Below are positions 16,889-26,067 of a stretch of DNA of 64,000 nucleotides, piece after piece. The stretch lies in assembly GCF_003385515.1 (NCBI RefSeq), contig NZ_QNVT01000003.1:1-64000 (forward strand). The letters run 5' to 3'. This DNA comes from Chryseobacterium pennae (lineage in GTDB: Bacteria; Bacteroidota; Bacteroidia; Flavobacteriales; Weeksellaceae). The stretch's first letter is position 1; the number at the start of each line of letters is the position of its first letter. The notes under the pieces are model-generated. The model saw only the letters and a list, made by a program, of their open reading frames with translations. It did no database searches and had not been told where the DNA came from. Position numbers and translations under genes: made by a program.

Positions 16889-17749
16889 ATGAGAACATAC
16901 GCAGGAATTCCCGAAGAAAACGGAACGTTAGAGAATTCGAAAGTAATGTTGGTAACTGTTCCTTATGACGGAACTTCAACATGGGGAAAAGGAGCTGATA
17001 AAGGCCCTGAATTATTCCTAGACGCTTCTGAAAATATGGAGCTTTATGATATTGAAACACAAACTGAGCCTTATCTTCAGGGAGTATATTTGGCTGGAGA
17101 AGTTTCTGAAAATTCTACTCCTGAAGCAATGACAGAAGCTGTTTATCAGAAAACAAAAGAGCTTTTGAATAATAAAGGGAAAGTATTCACTTTATTTGGT
17201 GGTGAGCACTCTGTTTCTATCGGTTCTATCCGTGCAGTAGGAGAAAAATTTGAAAACCTTACCGTTCTTCAATTAGATGCTCACACAGATTTACGTCCTG
17301 AGTTCCACGGTTCTACTTCTAATCACGCTTGTGCTGTGTTTGAAGCTAACCAGAAACATAACTTAGTTCAGGTGGGAATCCGTTCTATGGATGCTGAAGA
17401 AACTCAGTATTTGCCGGAAGGAAGAGTATTCTTTGCTCACGAGATTGCTAATAACGAAAACTGGGTGAATGATGTATTGGAAAAAGTTTCAGGAAACGTA
17501 TATATTACGATTGACCTTGATGCCTTTGATCCTTCTATTGCTCCATCTACAGGAACTCCTGAACCGGGTGGATTACAATGGTATCCAACATTGGAATTAT
17601 TAAGAAAAGTATTTGAAAAATGTAATGTAGTGGCATTTGATATTGTAGAGTTAATGGATTCTCCAATAGCTAAGCCAACCGCTTTCCTTGCGGCTAAATT
17701 ATATTATAAGATGCTTGCTTATAACGATATTTATAACAACGATAACTAA
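16889..17749 (+). CDS. speB: Agmatinase (arginase/ureohydrolase family)
   Basis: The 286-residue Mn-dependent hydrolase converts agmatine to putrescine and urea. Metal-ligand motifs are all present: GGEHSVS near 105, DAHTDLRPE near 130, NHACA near 149 and DLDAFDPS near 209, followed by GTPEPGG. The family also includes arginase and formiminoglutamase. The agmatinase call rests on the compact length and the speA gene nearby on the same strand. It has its own TAnnTTTG promoter. Confidence 0.87.
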   Translation: MRTYAGIPEENGTLENSKVMLVTVPYDGTSTWGKGADKGPELFLDASENMELYDIETQTEPYLQGVYLAGEVSENSTPEAMTEAVYQKTKELLNNKGKVFTLFGGEHSVSIGSIRAVGEKFENLTVLQLDAHTDLRPEFHGSTSNHACAVFEANQKHNLVQVGIRSMDAEETQYLPEGRVFFAHEIANNENWVNDVLEKVSGNVYITIDLDAFDPSIAPSTGTPEPGGLQWYPTLELLRKVFEKCNVVAFDIVELMDSPIAKPTAFLAAKLYYKMLAYNDIYNNDN

Positions 17750-17818
17750 TATTCCGCAAGAATCGGATTTTTTCTGCCGTATATTCTTTGGAAATTTGTG
17801 AGGTAAAAACAATACAAA

Positions 17819-18661
17819 ATGTCCACACAGAATCAAATCGATTATAACAGAATTGCTAAAGCGATAGAGTATATCCAGAGCAATTTCAGGCTTCAGCCAA
17901 GTTTGGAGGAAGTGGCAGAGAATATTCACTTAAGTCCGGCCCATTTTCAGAAGATCTTTACAGATTGGGCAGGAACAAGTCCGAAAAAATTTTTACAGTT
18001 CATCAGTCTTGAACATGCTAAAAATTTATTGAAGGAAGAAAAAGCAAGTATTTTTGATACCGCTTATGAAACCGGACTTTCCAGTACAAGCAGATTACAC
18101 GATATGTTTGTAAAAATAGAAGGAATGTCTCCGGCAGAATATAAAAACGGGGGAAAAAGTCTTGTCATCAATTATAGTTTTTCAGAAAGTCCGTTTGGAA
18201 ATATCCTGGTAGCTTCTACAGAAAAAGGAATTTGCTATATGGCTTTTGAAAACGATAAAGAAACAGCATTAGGGAATTTACAACATAAATTTCCTAATGC
18301 TTCTTTTTTTGAAAAACAAGATCAACTTCAGAAAAATGCATTGTCCATATTCGATAAAGACTGGACGAAACTCAATACGATCAAACTTCACTTAAAAGGA
18401 ACCGATTTTCAGTTGAAGGTTTGGGAAAGCCTATTGACAATTCCTATGGGAAAACTGTCTACGTATGGCAATCTTGCTGAAAAAATAGGAAATCCTAAAG
18501 CATCAAGAGCTGTAGGAACAGCAATAGGCAGTAATCCTGTGGCATTTCTCATCCCTTGTCACCGTGTTATTCAGTCTACAGGACATCTTGGTGGTTACCG
18601 ATGGGGAAGTGATAGAAAGCAGATGATTGTGGGTTGGGAAAGTTCGCAGCTTTATTCATGA
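17819..18661 (+). CDS. Ada-like AraC-family regulator fused to O6-methylguanine methyltransferase
   Basis: The 280-residue protein joins an AraC-type helix-turn-helix (residues about 8-105; LEEVAENIHLSPAHFQKIF and a second helix pair with SRLHDMF) to a methylated-DNA-cysteine methyltransferase domain. The active-site PCHRV lies near residue 245 after FQLKVWESLLTIPMGKLSTYG. The Cys4 zinc domain that E. coli Ada uses to sense methyl-phosphotriesters is absent. It can therefore repair O6-methylguanine, but must sense damage differently if it regulates. An AlkB gene lies 1.6 kb downstream on the same strand. Confidence 0.9.
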   Translation: MSTQNQIDYNRIAKAIEYIQSNFRLQPSLEEVAENIHLSPAHFQKIFTDWAGTSPKKFLQFISLEHAKNLLKEEKASIFDTAYETGLSSTSRLHDMFVKIEGMSPAEYKNGGKSLVINYSFSESPFGNILVASTEKGICYMAFENDKETALGNLQHKFPNASFFEKQDQLQKNALSIFDKDWTKLNTIKLHLKGTDFQLKVWESLLTIPMGKLSTYGNLAEKIGNPKASRAVGTAIGSNPVAFLIPCHRVIQSTGHLGGYRWGSDRKQMIVGWESSQLYS

Positions 18662-18743
18662 TACCAATATTTTAATAATCCTCTATTTTTATTGTTTGTT
18701 TTTGTTTGTTGATAAAAGCAACAGAAAAATTCATGTTTTATAG

Positions 18744-18751
18744 TACCTTTG
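18744..18751 (+). promoter_or_regulatory. -7 element of the ParB-motif gene
   Basis: A perfect TACCTTTG lies 47 bases before ATG 18798 (29 before the TTG at 18780). Confidence 0.5.
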
Positions 18752-18797
18752 GTTGAAGTATTTTCTATAAAAAAATATTTTGAATTTTAATAAGACC

Positions 18798-20204
18798 ATG
18801 AATTTTACAATTAAAGACGGCAAGGGATTAATTGCTCTTGAATATGATATCAATCAGTATAGTGAATGTCTGACAATAGGAAAGGAGCCGGCTCTTTTTT
18901 TATGGGATGACTGTGATGATCCGGGAGATGAAAATATGGTACTGTTTTCCATTACCAAGGAAAATCATAATTGTATTAATAAAGCTCTTAAAGAAGTTGA
19001 TTTTAATGTAGATTATACAGATAAAGTCGAAGATCTGTTTCAAACTTTGCAGCCCCTGCTGGATTTAATGCAAAATGGGAATTATAAATTAAGTTTTTCT
19101 GAGGATAAAGCATGGTTTGTTTACAACAATGCCGCCGTATTTGGACATGAAAGACTGGACAAAAAAGAAGTAGAGGAAGAGATCAGGAAATATGATGAGA
19201 AATTATCACAAAACCTCATCTACAGCTATGAATCTTATACTGTTTATGCAGATACCTGTCATTTTAATGTGTATGAATATCCTTTTATTGCCTGGAAATC
19301 TGAAGAGGAAATTGATACAGATCTTGTAAAATATTATACGGATCTTATCTTATCAGGAGTAAGACCATTTGCAGTTATTCTAAAGGGCAAATACGGGGAA
19401 GATGATTATTTTCATGAATACATTCTGGACGGGCACCACAAGCTTTGTGCTTATAGAAATCTGAAAATAGAGCCTTTATTTGCAATTATTGAGTTTTTTC
19501 CGGAATCAGAATCAGAAATAAAAATGGATATCGAGCTTATATCTCAAATGTTATATCCATGGCAGTTCAATCATTATTATGATACCTGGAATGCATATAG
19601 TAAACGAAATTATTTACAAAATAATCCGGAAAGCTTACTCAAAAAACATTTCAAAAATGGTTTTGTTACCTTTCTTTATCCTGATGACAGGAAAAGAGCA
19701 GAAGCATATTATATCAATGAGGTGATTGATGGGGAATATAAATACTGGTATAATAATGGAGATCTGTGTGTTCTGGGGAATTATGCACTGGGTAAAAGAA
19801 TAAACAAGTGGATGTATTACTTTTCAATAAATGAAATAGAAGGGAGTATTCCTACTTCTCTGGTAAAAGAAGCATATATAAAAGATGAATATATTTATAA
19901 AGACAAATATCCATTGGTTCATAAAAGATGGGATAAGGAAGGAAAGATTGATTTTATAGAATATACTTCTGAAAATAAAATTATTAAATCACCTTTGACT
20001 GAGAACATGATTTTAAAATATTCTACTGAAAGATATGAAGATGTATTAAATGAAAAAAAAAGTAGTAAAAAAAAATCTGAAAAGGAAAAACAAGATACCG
20101 AGTTTACCAAAGCAAAAAGAGATGAAAAAGTATATATGGGACTGAAAATACTATTGTTTACTGTGATTATTGGATTTGTCATCGTCTACTTCAGTACGCT
20201 TTGA
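18798..20204 (+). CDS. Tail-anchored protein with ParB-like DGHHK motif and MORN-like segment
   Basis: This 468-residue protein has no family I can name. Near residue 208 it reads ILDGHHKLCAYRNL, like the active-site DGHHR of ParB/sulfiredoxin-fold proteins, which in ParB binds and hydrolyses CTP. Around residues 310-350 the text YYINEVIDGEYKYWYNNGDL and GNYALGKRINKWMYY resembles MORN/toxin-antitoxin-repeat segments. A Lys/Glu/Ser-rich stretch precedes a single C-terminal transmembrane helix (ILLFTVIIGFVIVYF), so the bulk faces the cytosol. It sits between Ada-like and AlkB genes, 50 bases before the latter. ATG 18798 is preferred to TTG 18780. Confidence 0.7.
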   Translation: MNFTIKDGKGLIALEYDINQYSECLTIGKEPALFLWDDCDDPGDENMVLFSITKENHNCINKALKEVDFNVDYTDKVEDLFQTLQPLLDLMQNGNYKLSFSEDKAWFVYNNAAVFGHERLDKKEVEEEIRKYDEKLSQNLIYSYESYTVYADTCHFNVYEYPFIAWKSEEEIDTDLVKYYTDLILSGVRPFAVILKGKYGEDDYFHEYILDGHHKLCAYRNLKIEPLFAIIEFFPESESEIKMDIELISQMLYPWQFNHYYDTWNAYSKRNYLQNNPESLLKKHFKNGFVTFLYPDDRKRAEAYYINEVIDGEYKYWYNNGDLCVLGNYALGKRINKWMYYFSINEIEGSIPTSLVKEAYIKDEYIYKDKYPLVHKRWDKEGKIDFIEYTSENKIIKSPLTENMILKYSTERYEDVLNEKKSSKKKSEKEKQDTEFTKAKRDEKVYMGLKILLFTVIIGFVIVYFSTL

Positions 20205-20254
20205 GGAGATCAATTGCCTATTCTCTAATAATAAATGAATAAATTTTACTGATT

Positions 20255-20866
20255 ATGCTAACCCTGTTCGATGAAACACCAGATTATCCTTTAAGTCTCT
20301 TACCACATAACGGAACCGTCTTATACTATGGGAAAGTCTTCTCAAAAGAAGAGTCTGATAGGTATTATGACTATCTTTTCAACCAGATTCCATGGGAAAA
20401 TGATGAGGCAGTAATTTTCGGAAAACTAATTCTCACCAAACGAAAAGTGGCCTGGTTTGGAGAAAAAGCTTTTGAATATACCTACTCCAACAGAACAAAA
20501 TATGCAAAACCCTGGACTCCTGAATTATTAAAATTAAAACAAAAATGTGAAGAAGTTTCAGGTGAAACCTATAATTCATGTTTACTCAATTTGTACCATG
20601 ACGGAAGCGAAGGAATGGCTTATCACAGTGATGGCGAAACCGATTTGAAAAAACATGGAGCCATTGCTTCCATGACCTTCGGAGCCGAAAGAAAATTTTT
20701 ATTTAAGCATAAAACAACCAAAGAAAAGGTTGAAATATTCCTGGAAAACGGAAGCTTACTGATTATGAAAGGCACAACCCAGGATCACTGGCTTCACAGA
20801 CTTCCTCCTACAACGAAAGTGAAAACCCCAAGAGTAAACCTTACTTTCAGAACGATTGAAGAATAA
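20255..20866 (+). CDS. alkB: AlkB-family 2-oxoglutarate/Fe(II) dioxygenase
   Basis: The 203-residue enzyme oxidatively removes methyl groups from N1-methyladenine and N3-methylcytosine in DNA. The iron ligands are His and Asp in AYHSDGE (near 122) and the second His in HWLHRLPPT. PRVNLTFR supplies the 2-oxoglutarate-binding Arg. Length and sequence style match the AlkB2/AlkB3-like group common in Bacteroidota. It follows the ParB-motif gene by 50 bases and the Ada-like gene by 1.6 kb, suggesting an alkylation-repair cluster. Confidence 0.92.
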   Translation: MLTLFDETPDYPLSLLPHNGTVLYYGKVFSKEESDRYYDYLFNQIPWENDEAVIFGKLILTKRKVAWFGEKAFEYTYSNRTKYAKPWTPELLKLKQKCEEVSGETYNSCLLNLYHDGSEGMAYHSDGETDLKKHGAIASMTFGAERKFLFKHKTTKEKVEIFLENGSLLIMKGTTQDHWLHRLPPTTKVKTPRVNLTFRTIEE

Positions 20867-20870
20867 AAAG

Positions 20871-20947
20871 AATCTCGCAGATTACGTAAATCACGCAGAT
20901 TTATAACACCATCATCTGTGAAAAACTGTGCCATCCGTGGTTAAAAA
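20871..20947 (+). repeat. Putative intergenic repeat (CGCAGAT / ATCTGTG type)
   Basis: The stretch contains CTCGCAGATTACG, CACGCAGATTTAT, CATCTGTGAAA and CATCCGTGGTTAAAA. Short sequences of this style recur between genes in Chryseobacterium-type genomes, from memory. Only one copy is in this window, so repeat status here is inferred. Confidence 0.4.
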
Positions 20948-21030
20948 ATACCTTAAAGTTTATTTAACTAATCTAAATGAGCCTTGACAAGGTTGCAGCA
21001 TCAATAAAATCCGCGAGAGATAAATAACAA

Positions 21031-21058
21031 AAAAAGCTGTTCATCCGAACAGCTTTTT
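21031..21058. terminator. Bidirectional terminator
   Basis: A perfect 12-bp stem AAAAAGCTGTTC/GAACAGCTTTTT with ATCC loop lies 4 bases before the end of the minus-strand hydrolase gene. It ends that gene and probably alkB. Confidence 0.9.
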
Positions 21059-21062
21059 CAAT

Positions 21063-22922
21063 TTATTTCAATACATCAGCTTCAATAGAGCTATCACCAT
21101 ACACTTTAATAAATGCTTTAGTGTAATCTTCCTTAGAAGCAAAATTCGGATTATCCATAAATTTCTGAGGATTCAAAGCAAAAAGCGGGAACCATGTGCT
21201 GCTGATCTGAATCTGGATTTTGTGGCCTTTTTTGAAGGTATGAACCACATCCTGAAGTCTGAAGTTCACTGCTGTTTTTTGGTCAGGAACCAAAGCTTCT
21301 CCTTTTTCTTTAGTATTTCTGAATCTCGCAGGCATAATTTCGCTTCTTACCATCTGGTGATAGTTTCCATAAATTACACCGTCTTTCTTTTCTGCGGGTT
21401 TGAAATCTTCAGGATAAACATCAATCAGTTTTACTGCAAAGTCTGCGTCTGTAGAAGATGAAGAAATATTAAGTTTTGCCATAATCTCGCCAGCAAAGGC
21501 AATATCTTCCGTTAGAACATCCGTTGTAAACGTCAATACATCAGGCCTTCCAACTGCAAATCTTTGGTCTTCCGACATATAGTTTTTAGGAGTAAATCCA
21601 TTGAAGTCTTTTAAATGATCAGAACTTAAAACAGGATTATTAGGATCACTGTAATACTCTGAATACCCTTGTTCTGATGCTTTTTTCAACGTTTTATCAG
21701 ACAGGTAGAAATTTACTTTCTGAGCATTTTTGGGAGGGTAAGAAGCAAATTCTTTCCATTGTTTTGCTCCGGTGTCATACATCAAAGCTTCCGGAAGCCC
21801 TGCATCCTCTTTGGTATTTCCTTTCAGATAGTGGCTGAAAAATTTTGTTTCTACATTTTTCTGGTAATAGGTGGCAATACTGTCTCCAAAATAAGTTTCA
21901 CTGTGGAAATGTTTTCCTTGTTCCTGTGACCATCCACCATGAAAGAAAGGACCCATTACAATCGTGTTCTTAGCCTTAGGGCTTGTCTTTTCAATTGTTT
22001 TGTAAATATTTAAAGGTCCGGCAAGATCTTCTGAGTCAAACCAGCCACCAACAGTCATTACCGCATGATTGATATTCTTAAGATGAGGAAGAAGGCCTCT
22101 TTTTTGCCAGAATTCATCATAGTTGGTATGATTCATAATTTCTGTCATGAAGAAATTATCTTTATAATATTTTTCATAGCCATCTTTAAGGGTTCCCATG
22201 TCTCTGTAGAATTTTAGGCCATCCTCAGAAGTTTGCTTGATGAAAGAGTCCATGTACCATCCTTTCTGCTCCGGTTTTGTTTTCTGAACTCCAAAAACAG
22301 GGAAAGTTCTGAAATATCCCAGCATAAATCTTCCGTTGTGAAGGAAATCATCATTCCAGAAATCAGAAATCGGAGCTTGTGGAGAAGAAGCAACCAATGC
22401 TGGATGCTGTGCTAATGTTCCTACAGCGGTATAAAATCCAGGATAAGAAGTTCCGAACTGTCCTGCTTTACCATTGTTATCTTTAACGTTTTTCAAAAGC
22501 CATTCGATAGTATCATAGGTGTCTGTACTTTCGTCTACATCTTTCTTCGTTTTACGTTCCACCTGTGGAGTCATATTGGTAAAAGTACCTTCACTCATAT
22601 ATCTTCCACGGACATCCTGATATACAAAAATGTATTTGTCTTTCATCAGGTAGGTGTTAGGACCCACTTTGGTTTTATATTCATTTTCACCGTAAGGAGC
22701 AATGCTGTAGCAGGTTCTCTGCATCAGAAACGGATATTTGTTTTTGTTTGAAATATCCTTAGGAATATAAACTGCAGTGAAGAGCTTTACACCATCACGC
22801 ATGGGAATATAAAACTCCTTTTTGGTAAAGTTATCTCTAACGAAATTGTCTTTTTGTTCCGTATTCTGAGCCTTTCCAAGAATGAAAAGAAGAATGAATA
22901 CAAGTGAAATATGGGTCTTCAT
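21063..22922 (-). CDS. Secreted CocE/NonD-family (S15) hydrolase
   Basis: The 619-residue exported enzyme has a signal peptide (FILLFILGKAQ). The alpha/beta-hydrolase domain has the nucleophile in GTSYPGF (Ser near 159), catalytic Asp in GGWFDSEDL and His in GPFFHGGW. The C-terminal jelly-roll domain typical of X-Pro dipeptidyl-peptidase S15/cocaine-esterase proteins follows (about 400-619). Within this group it resembles alpha-amino-acid ester hydrolases and acylases. The substrate is probably a small peptide or amino-acid ester in the periplasm. It is transcribed alone. Confidence 0.88.
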   Translation of the reverse strand: MKTHISLVFILLFILGKAQNTEQKDNFVRDNFTKKEFYIPMRDGVKLFTAVYIPKDISNKNKYPFLMQRTCYSIAPYGENEYKTKVGPNTYLMKDKYIFVYQDVRGRYMSEGTFTNMTPQVERKTKKDVDESTDTYDTIEWLLKNVKDNNGKAGQFGTSYPGFYTAVGTLAQHPALVASSPQAPISDFWNDDFLHNGRFMLGYFRTFPVFGVQKTKPEQKGWYMDSFIKQTSEDGLKFYRDMGTLKDGYEKYYKDNFFMTEIMNHTNYDEFWQKRGLLPHLKNINHAVMTVGGWFDSEDLAGPLNIYKTIEKTSPKAKNTIVMGPFFHGGWSQEQGKHFHSETYFGDSIATYYQKNVETKFFSHYLKGNTKEDAGLPEALMYDTGAKQWKEFASYPPKNAQKVNFYLSDKTLKKASEQGYSEYYSDPNNPVLSSDHLKDFNGFTPKNYMSEDQRFAVGRPDVLTFTTDVLTEDIAFAGEIMAKLNISSSSTDADFAVKLIDVYPEDFKPAEKKDGVIYGNYHQMVRSEIMPARFRNTKEKGEALVPDQKTAVNFRLQDVVHTFKKGHKIQIQISSTWFPLFALNPQKFMDNPNFASKEDYTKAFIKVYGDSSIEADVLK

Positions 22923-23080
22923 AAGTAAAATTTGTGGCTAATTTAAAAATAAAAATACTTTCACGGTATTTTCTCAGATGAATCTTCCTTTAAAAGTTAA
23001 TTTGTTTTGATTTTTTGCTGTGGGTTATGGAATTTGTAAAAGGAAGTTTTGTGAAGGAAGAAGGGTAAGATGCAGGTAGA

Positions 23081-23122
23081 ACCGCCCCGTCAAAATCGTA
23101 GATTTTGTCACCCCTCCAGAGG
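23081..23122 (-). repeat. Dispersed repeat R1, copy 2
   Basis: This is the reverse-complement relative of 168-213: CCTCTGGAGGGG at one end, GACGGGGCGGTT at the other, and an internal CAAAATC/GATTTTG hairpin. The hairpin is kept although its bases differ from copy 1, which suggests the fold matters. Confidence 0.7.
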
Positions 23123-23157
23123 GCGAGAATGTTTACGTTTTCAATTGAAATTATGGT

Positions 23158-23215
23158 GAAAATCGGAGATTTTCAGAAAGCTTAAGTGTACTTCTCAAAC
23201 AGTTAGTAGTCACTT
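23158..23215 (-). repeat. Dispersed repeat R2, copy 2
   Basis: An inverted relative of 13222-13278, sharing AAGTGACTACTAACTGTTTG and AGAAGTACACTTAAG plus the GAAAATC/GATTTTC hairpin. The outer right arm is missing. It lies 36 bases from R1 copy 2 in the 22923-23289 gap, which is otherwise without genes. Confidence 0.75.
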
Positions 23216-23234
23216 AAAATAAACTTAAGTATCC

Positions 23235-23258
23235 AAAAAAGCCGGAAAAATTTCCGGC
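23235..23258 (-). terminator. Terminator of the large beta-barrel gene
   Basis: The minus-strand stem GCCGGAAA/TTTCCGGC is followed by TTTTTT, about 30 bases after the stop at 23290. Confidence 0.85.
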
Positions 23259-23289
23259 CATTGATTGAAAGTATATAAAAGTATGGTGT

Positions 23290-25992
23290 TTATTTTTTTT
23301 TCGGTTTTTTACCTGCAAACTTATTAATCTTCATACTAAGAGAAAACATGATATAGCGTTTCAGAATCAGGTCTTCACGGTCTTCAAAATAAGAATCCGT
23401 AATGGTTCTTTTTACACTTTGATTTTGATTTAGAACATCATAGACCTTTATTTTTGCTGTCAGCTGTTTATTGTAGAAGGAATATCCCACACTGGCATTC
23501 CAGAAATAGAAATCTTTTTTGAATCCGGGAGCAATATTTGAATTCGTGTTGTAGGAAAAATCATTGCCTATGAAAAAAGCCTTTTGAAACAGATAATTGG
23601 TTACTTCAACCTTTAAAGACTGATTGGTTGTGTTTACTGTATTTACATTATAGTTGGTATAATTTGAAAAGCTATATCCAAGGCTATAGGAAGGTTTTAT
23701 AGTAAATATATCTTTGATTTCATAATTCAGATTAAGACCCGGATTAAAATTGTAGGCTCTGCTGGTAAATGACTCACCATTGATAAATCCATTATTATAA
23801 TTGTAATTCATGCTGAACCTTGGAGCAATTCTGAGTTTATGATCATTCCATTTAAATGTTTTGGTAAGCCCCATACCCAAACTAAAGTTTTTATTCCCGC
23901 TGATATTACTGTAGGTAATAATCTGCCTGCCGGAACTATCATATTTGGAATAATTGATTACATCATTATTTCTATAAGTAAACGCGGCAGTAATATGATA
24001 ATTAAGATTTTTGATTATGTTATAACTGTTAAAAGAAAGGCTGGTTTCATTGATCCAGGTGTTTTTAAGATCCGGATTTCCGGTATTTGTAACTAAAGGA
24101 TCAGATTCATCCTTATAGGGAATAAGCTTTCCAGAATCAGGAATTGTGAAACTGGAAGAGTTGGAGATAATCAACGACTGGCGATCCGTAAAAGAATATC
24201 GGAAATTGGTTGAATACTTAGGAAGGAGAAAATTTTTCTGAAGATTATACAGTTGCCCGTTAAAAACTGAGTTTACATTCATATCTGAAATATCAACATT
24301 TACTGTAGCCCAGAGACCGAATTTCTTTTTGTAGAGATAATAGGATAGCTCAGGAGAAAATTGATTGATTCTTTGATCCATACTGTTGGAAAGACGGGTA
24401 TTATATTGAGAATACTGCCCTGTAGCAGGATCAAAATCATTGAAATCTATTATATTTCTGGTTAATTTTGAGTTGTATTGAAGGCTGATACCTATAGTTG
24501 CAGAATCTGATATAGGTTCCGTATATCTGGCCATAAAGCTATAGTTATTATCCTGAGAACGGTTCTTTTGTAACTGGTTACGGTTATCGGTACTCATAAC
24601 GGCATCCTTATAAAATGTATTCAGTGACTGATTGATATTTTCATTGTTAGATTCCGTAATAGAAGTGTTGATCATGGCCATCATTGACCTGTTCTTTTTC
24701 TTAAAGTTTTTGAAAAAATTGATATTGGGACTGAAAGTATTGGTCTCGCCTTTGGTTTGAGTATTGTTTTTACTTTCATTCAAAAGTTTATCATCCTTTA
24801 ATGTTGAAGATATGGATTGCCCTGAACTGAACGTTTCTGATTTTGAAAATGAAGGCGCTATGTAAATGTTAGTTAACGAATCCAGTTTTATTCCTACAGA
24901 ACTGTTGAAATTATATTGCCTTGATTCATTTTCATTGCTGCTTTCAGAATCGGTTTTTAAAGTAGTATCCGGAAGAAGTGTTGTCTTTGAAGCTTTGGAA
25001 CGGGTCTCATTGTTAGAATCTGTATATTGCAGGCTGAGGTTGTCTAGATTGGCATCCCTTCCAAGTTTGTCATTATAATTCAGTCCAAAGCTGCTGAACT
25101 TTTGTATTCCACCTCCCTGCTGGGCGCTACGTCCCATCGTATCAAAGATCTGATCTCCTGAACTGCTCTTTGAATTGATATTATTGGCGGAAGCCAAAGC
25201 ACTGATTTTGGTATCTCCTTTAAAATAATTTAAAAAAACATTCCCTTCATACCGCTTATCAGAACCATAACCGGCTAATATTTTTGAAATAAGGCCTTTG
25301 TTTTTCTTCTCATCAATATTGAAATTAATGGTAGTATTCTGAGATTTCGGAGCCCTTTTGGTCAGTTCCTCTTCCTTAGTTTTAGTTGTGGTAAATTGGA
25401 CATTTTTTATGATATCTGCGGGAAGGTTCTGTAGTGCTGTCTTTCCATCCTTATCAAAAAATGGTTTGCCATTCACCATAATCTGGTCTACGGCTTTCCC
25501 GTTCACCGTTATTTTTCCGTCATTGCCAATTTCTACTCCCGGAATCTGTTTCAAAAGCTCATCAATTTGACTGTCTGGACGTACTTTAAGGGCAGAAGCA
25601 TTGAATTCTATGGTGTCATTTTTTATTTTCACCGGAGAAACAGTGATCTTTACCTCATCAAGATTTATTACTTTCTTTTTCTCAAGTTCTATATCGCCCA
25701 GGGATAATGACTGCTCAATTTTTTCAAGTGCTTTTGAATAAGAGAATTTTTCAGTATCAATTTTTAAAAAGGAGGGTTCTTTTACCTCATCAGTCTGTAA
25801 TGAGAATTTTCCTTCCTTATTGGTTGCTGTATAATTGATAATAGTGGAGTCTTTAGCCTTTAGCAGATATATGGTAGCATTTTCTACAGGTTTTTTTTCC
25901 GGATCGGTTACTTTTCCATCAATATGTAGTCTTTGAGCGTATATAATTAGAAAATTACACACCAAAAACACGAATAATAAGATTTTCTTCAT
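23290..25992 (-). CDS. Outer-membrane beta-barrel protein (TonB-receptor-like)
   Basis: This 900-residue protein has a signal peptide (FLVCNFLIIYAQ) and a carboxypeptidase-regulatory-like domain (DGKVTDPEKKPVENATIYL). A plug-like region follows (DELLKQIPGVEIGNDGKITVNGKAV, VMVNGK-type motif) before a long barrel rich in Asn/Ser/Tyr. It fits the outer membrane beta-barrel family (OMP_b-brl_3) of Bacteroidota rather than classic siderophore receptors. ATG 25992 is used because it begins the signal peptide; the longer frame to 26025 starts upstream of it. The substrate is unknown. No SusD-like partner is adjacent. Confidence 0.82.
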   Translation of the reverse strand: MKKILLFVFLVCNFLIIYAQRLHIDGKVTDPEKKPVENATIYLLKAKDSTIINYTATNKEGKFSLQTDEVKEPSFLKIDTEKFSYSKALEKIEQSLSLGDIELEKKKVINLDEVKITVSPVKIKNDTIEFNASALKVRPDSQIDELLKQIPGVEIGNDGKITVNGKAVDQIMVNGKPFFDKDGKTALQNLPADIIKNVQFTTTKTKEEELTKRAPKSQNTTINFNIDEKKNKGLISKILAGYGSDKRYEGNVFLNYFKGDTKISALASANNINSKSSSGDQIFDTMGRSAQQGGGIQKFSSFGLNYNDKLGRDANLDNLSLQYTDSNNETRSKASKTTLLPDTTLKTDSESSNENESRQYNFNSSVGIKLDSLTNIYIAPSFSKSETFSSGQSISSTLKDDKLLNESKNNTQTKGETNTFSPNINFFKNFKKKNRSMMAMINTSITESNNENINQSLNTFYKDAVMSTDNRNQLQKNRSQDNNYSFMARYTEPISDSATIGISLQYNSKLTRNIIDFNDFDPATGQYSQYNTRLSNSMDQRINQFSPELSYYLYKKKFGLWATVNVDISDMNVNSVFNGQLYNLQKNFLLPKYSTNFRYSFTDRQSLIISNSSSFTIPDSGKLIPYKDESDPLVTNTGNPDLKNTWINETSLSFNSYNIIKNLNYHITAAFTYRNNDVINYSKYDSSGRQIITYSNISGNKNFSLGMGLTKTFKWNDHKLRIAPRFSMNYNYNNGFINGESFTSRAYNFNPGLNLNYEIKDIFTIKPSYSLGYSFSNYTNYNVNTVNTTNQSLKVEVTNYLFQKAFFIGNDFSYNTNSNIAPGFKKDFYFWNASVGYSFYNKQLTAKIKVYDVLNQNQSVKRTITDSYFEDREDLILKRYIMFSLSMKINKFAGKKPKKK

Positions 25993-26011
25993 TGAGCTTT
26001 CCAAAGCGTAA

Positions 26012-26042
26012 AAATAAAAAAACATCCCAATATAGGGATGTT
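26012..26042 (-). terminator. Terminator after the BON/SH3 gene
   Basis: The stem AACATCCC/GGGATGTT is followed on the minus strand by a T-rich run. It lies between the stop at 26068 and the next start at 25992, so the barrel gene has its own promoter. Confidence 0.8.
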
Positions 26043-26067
26043 CCTTGTGAATATTTTAAAAAATATT

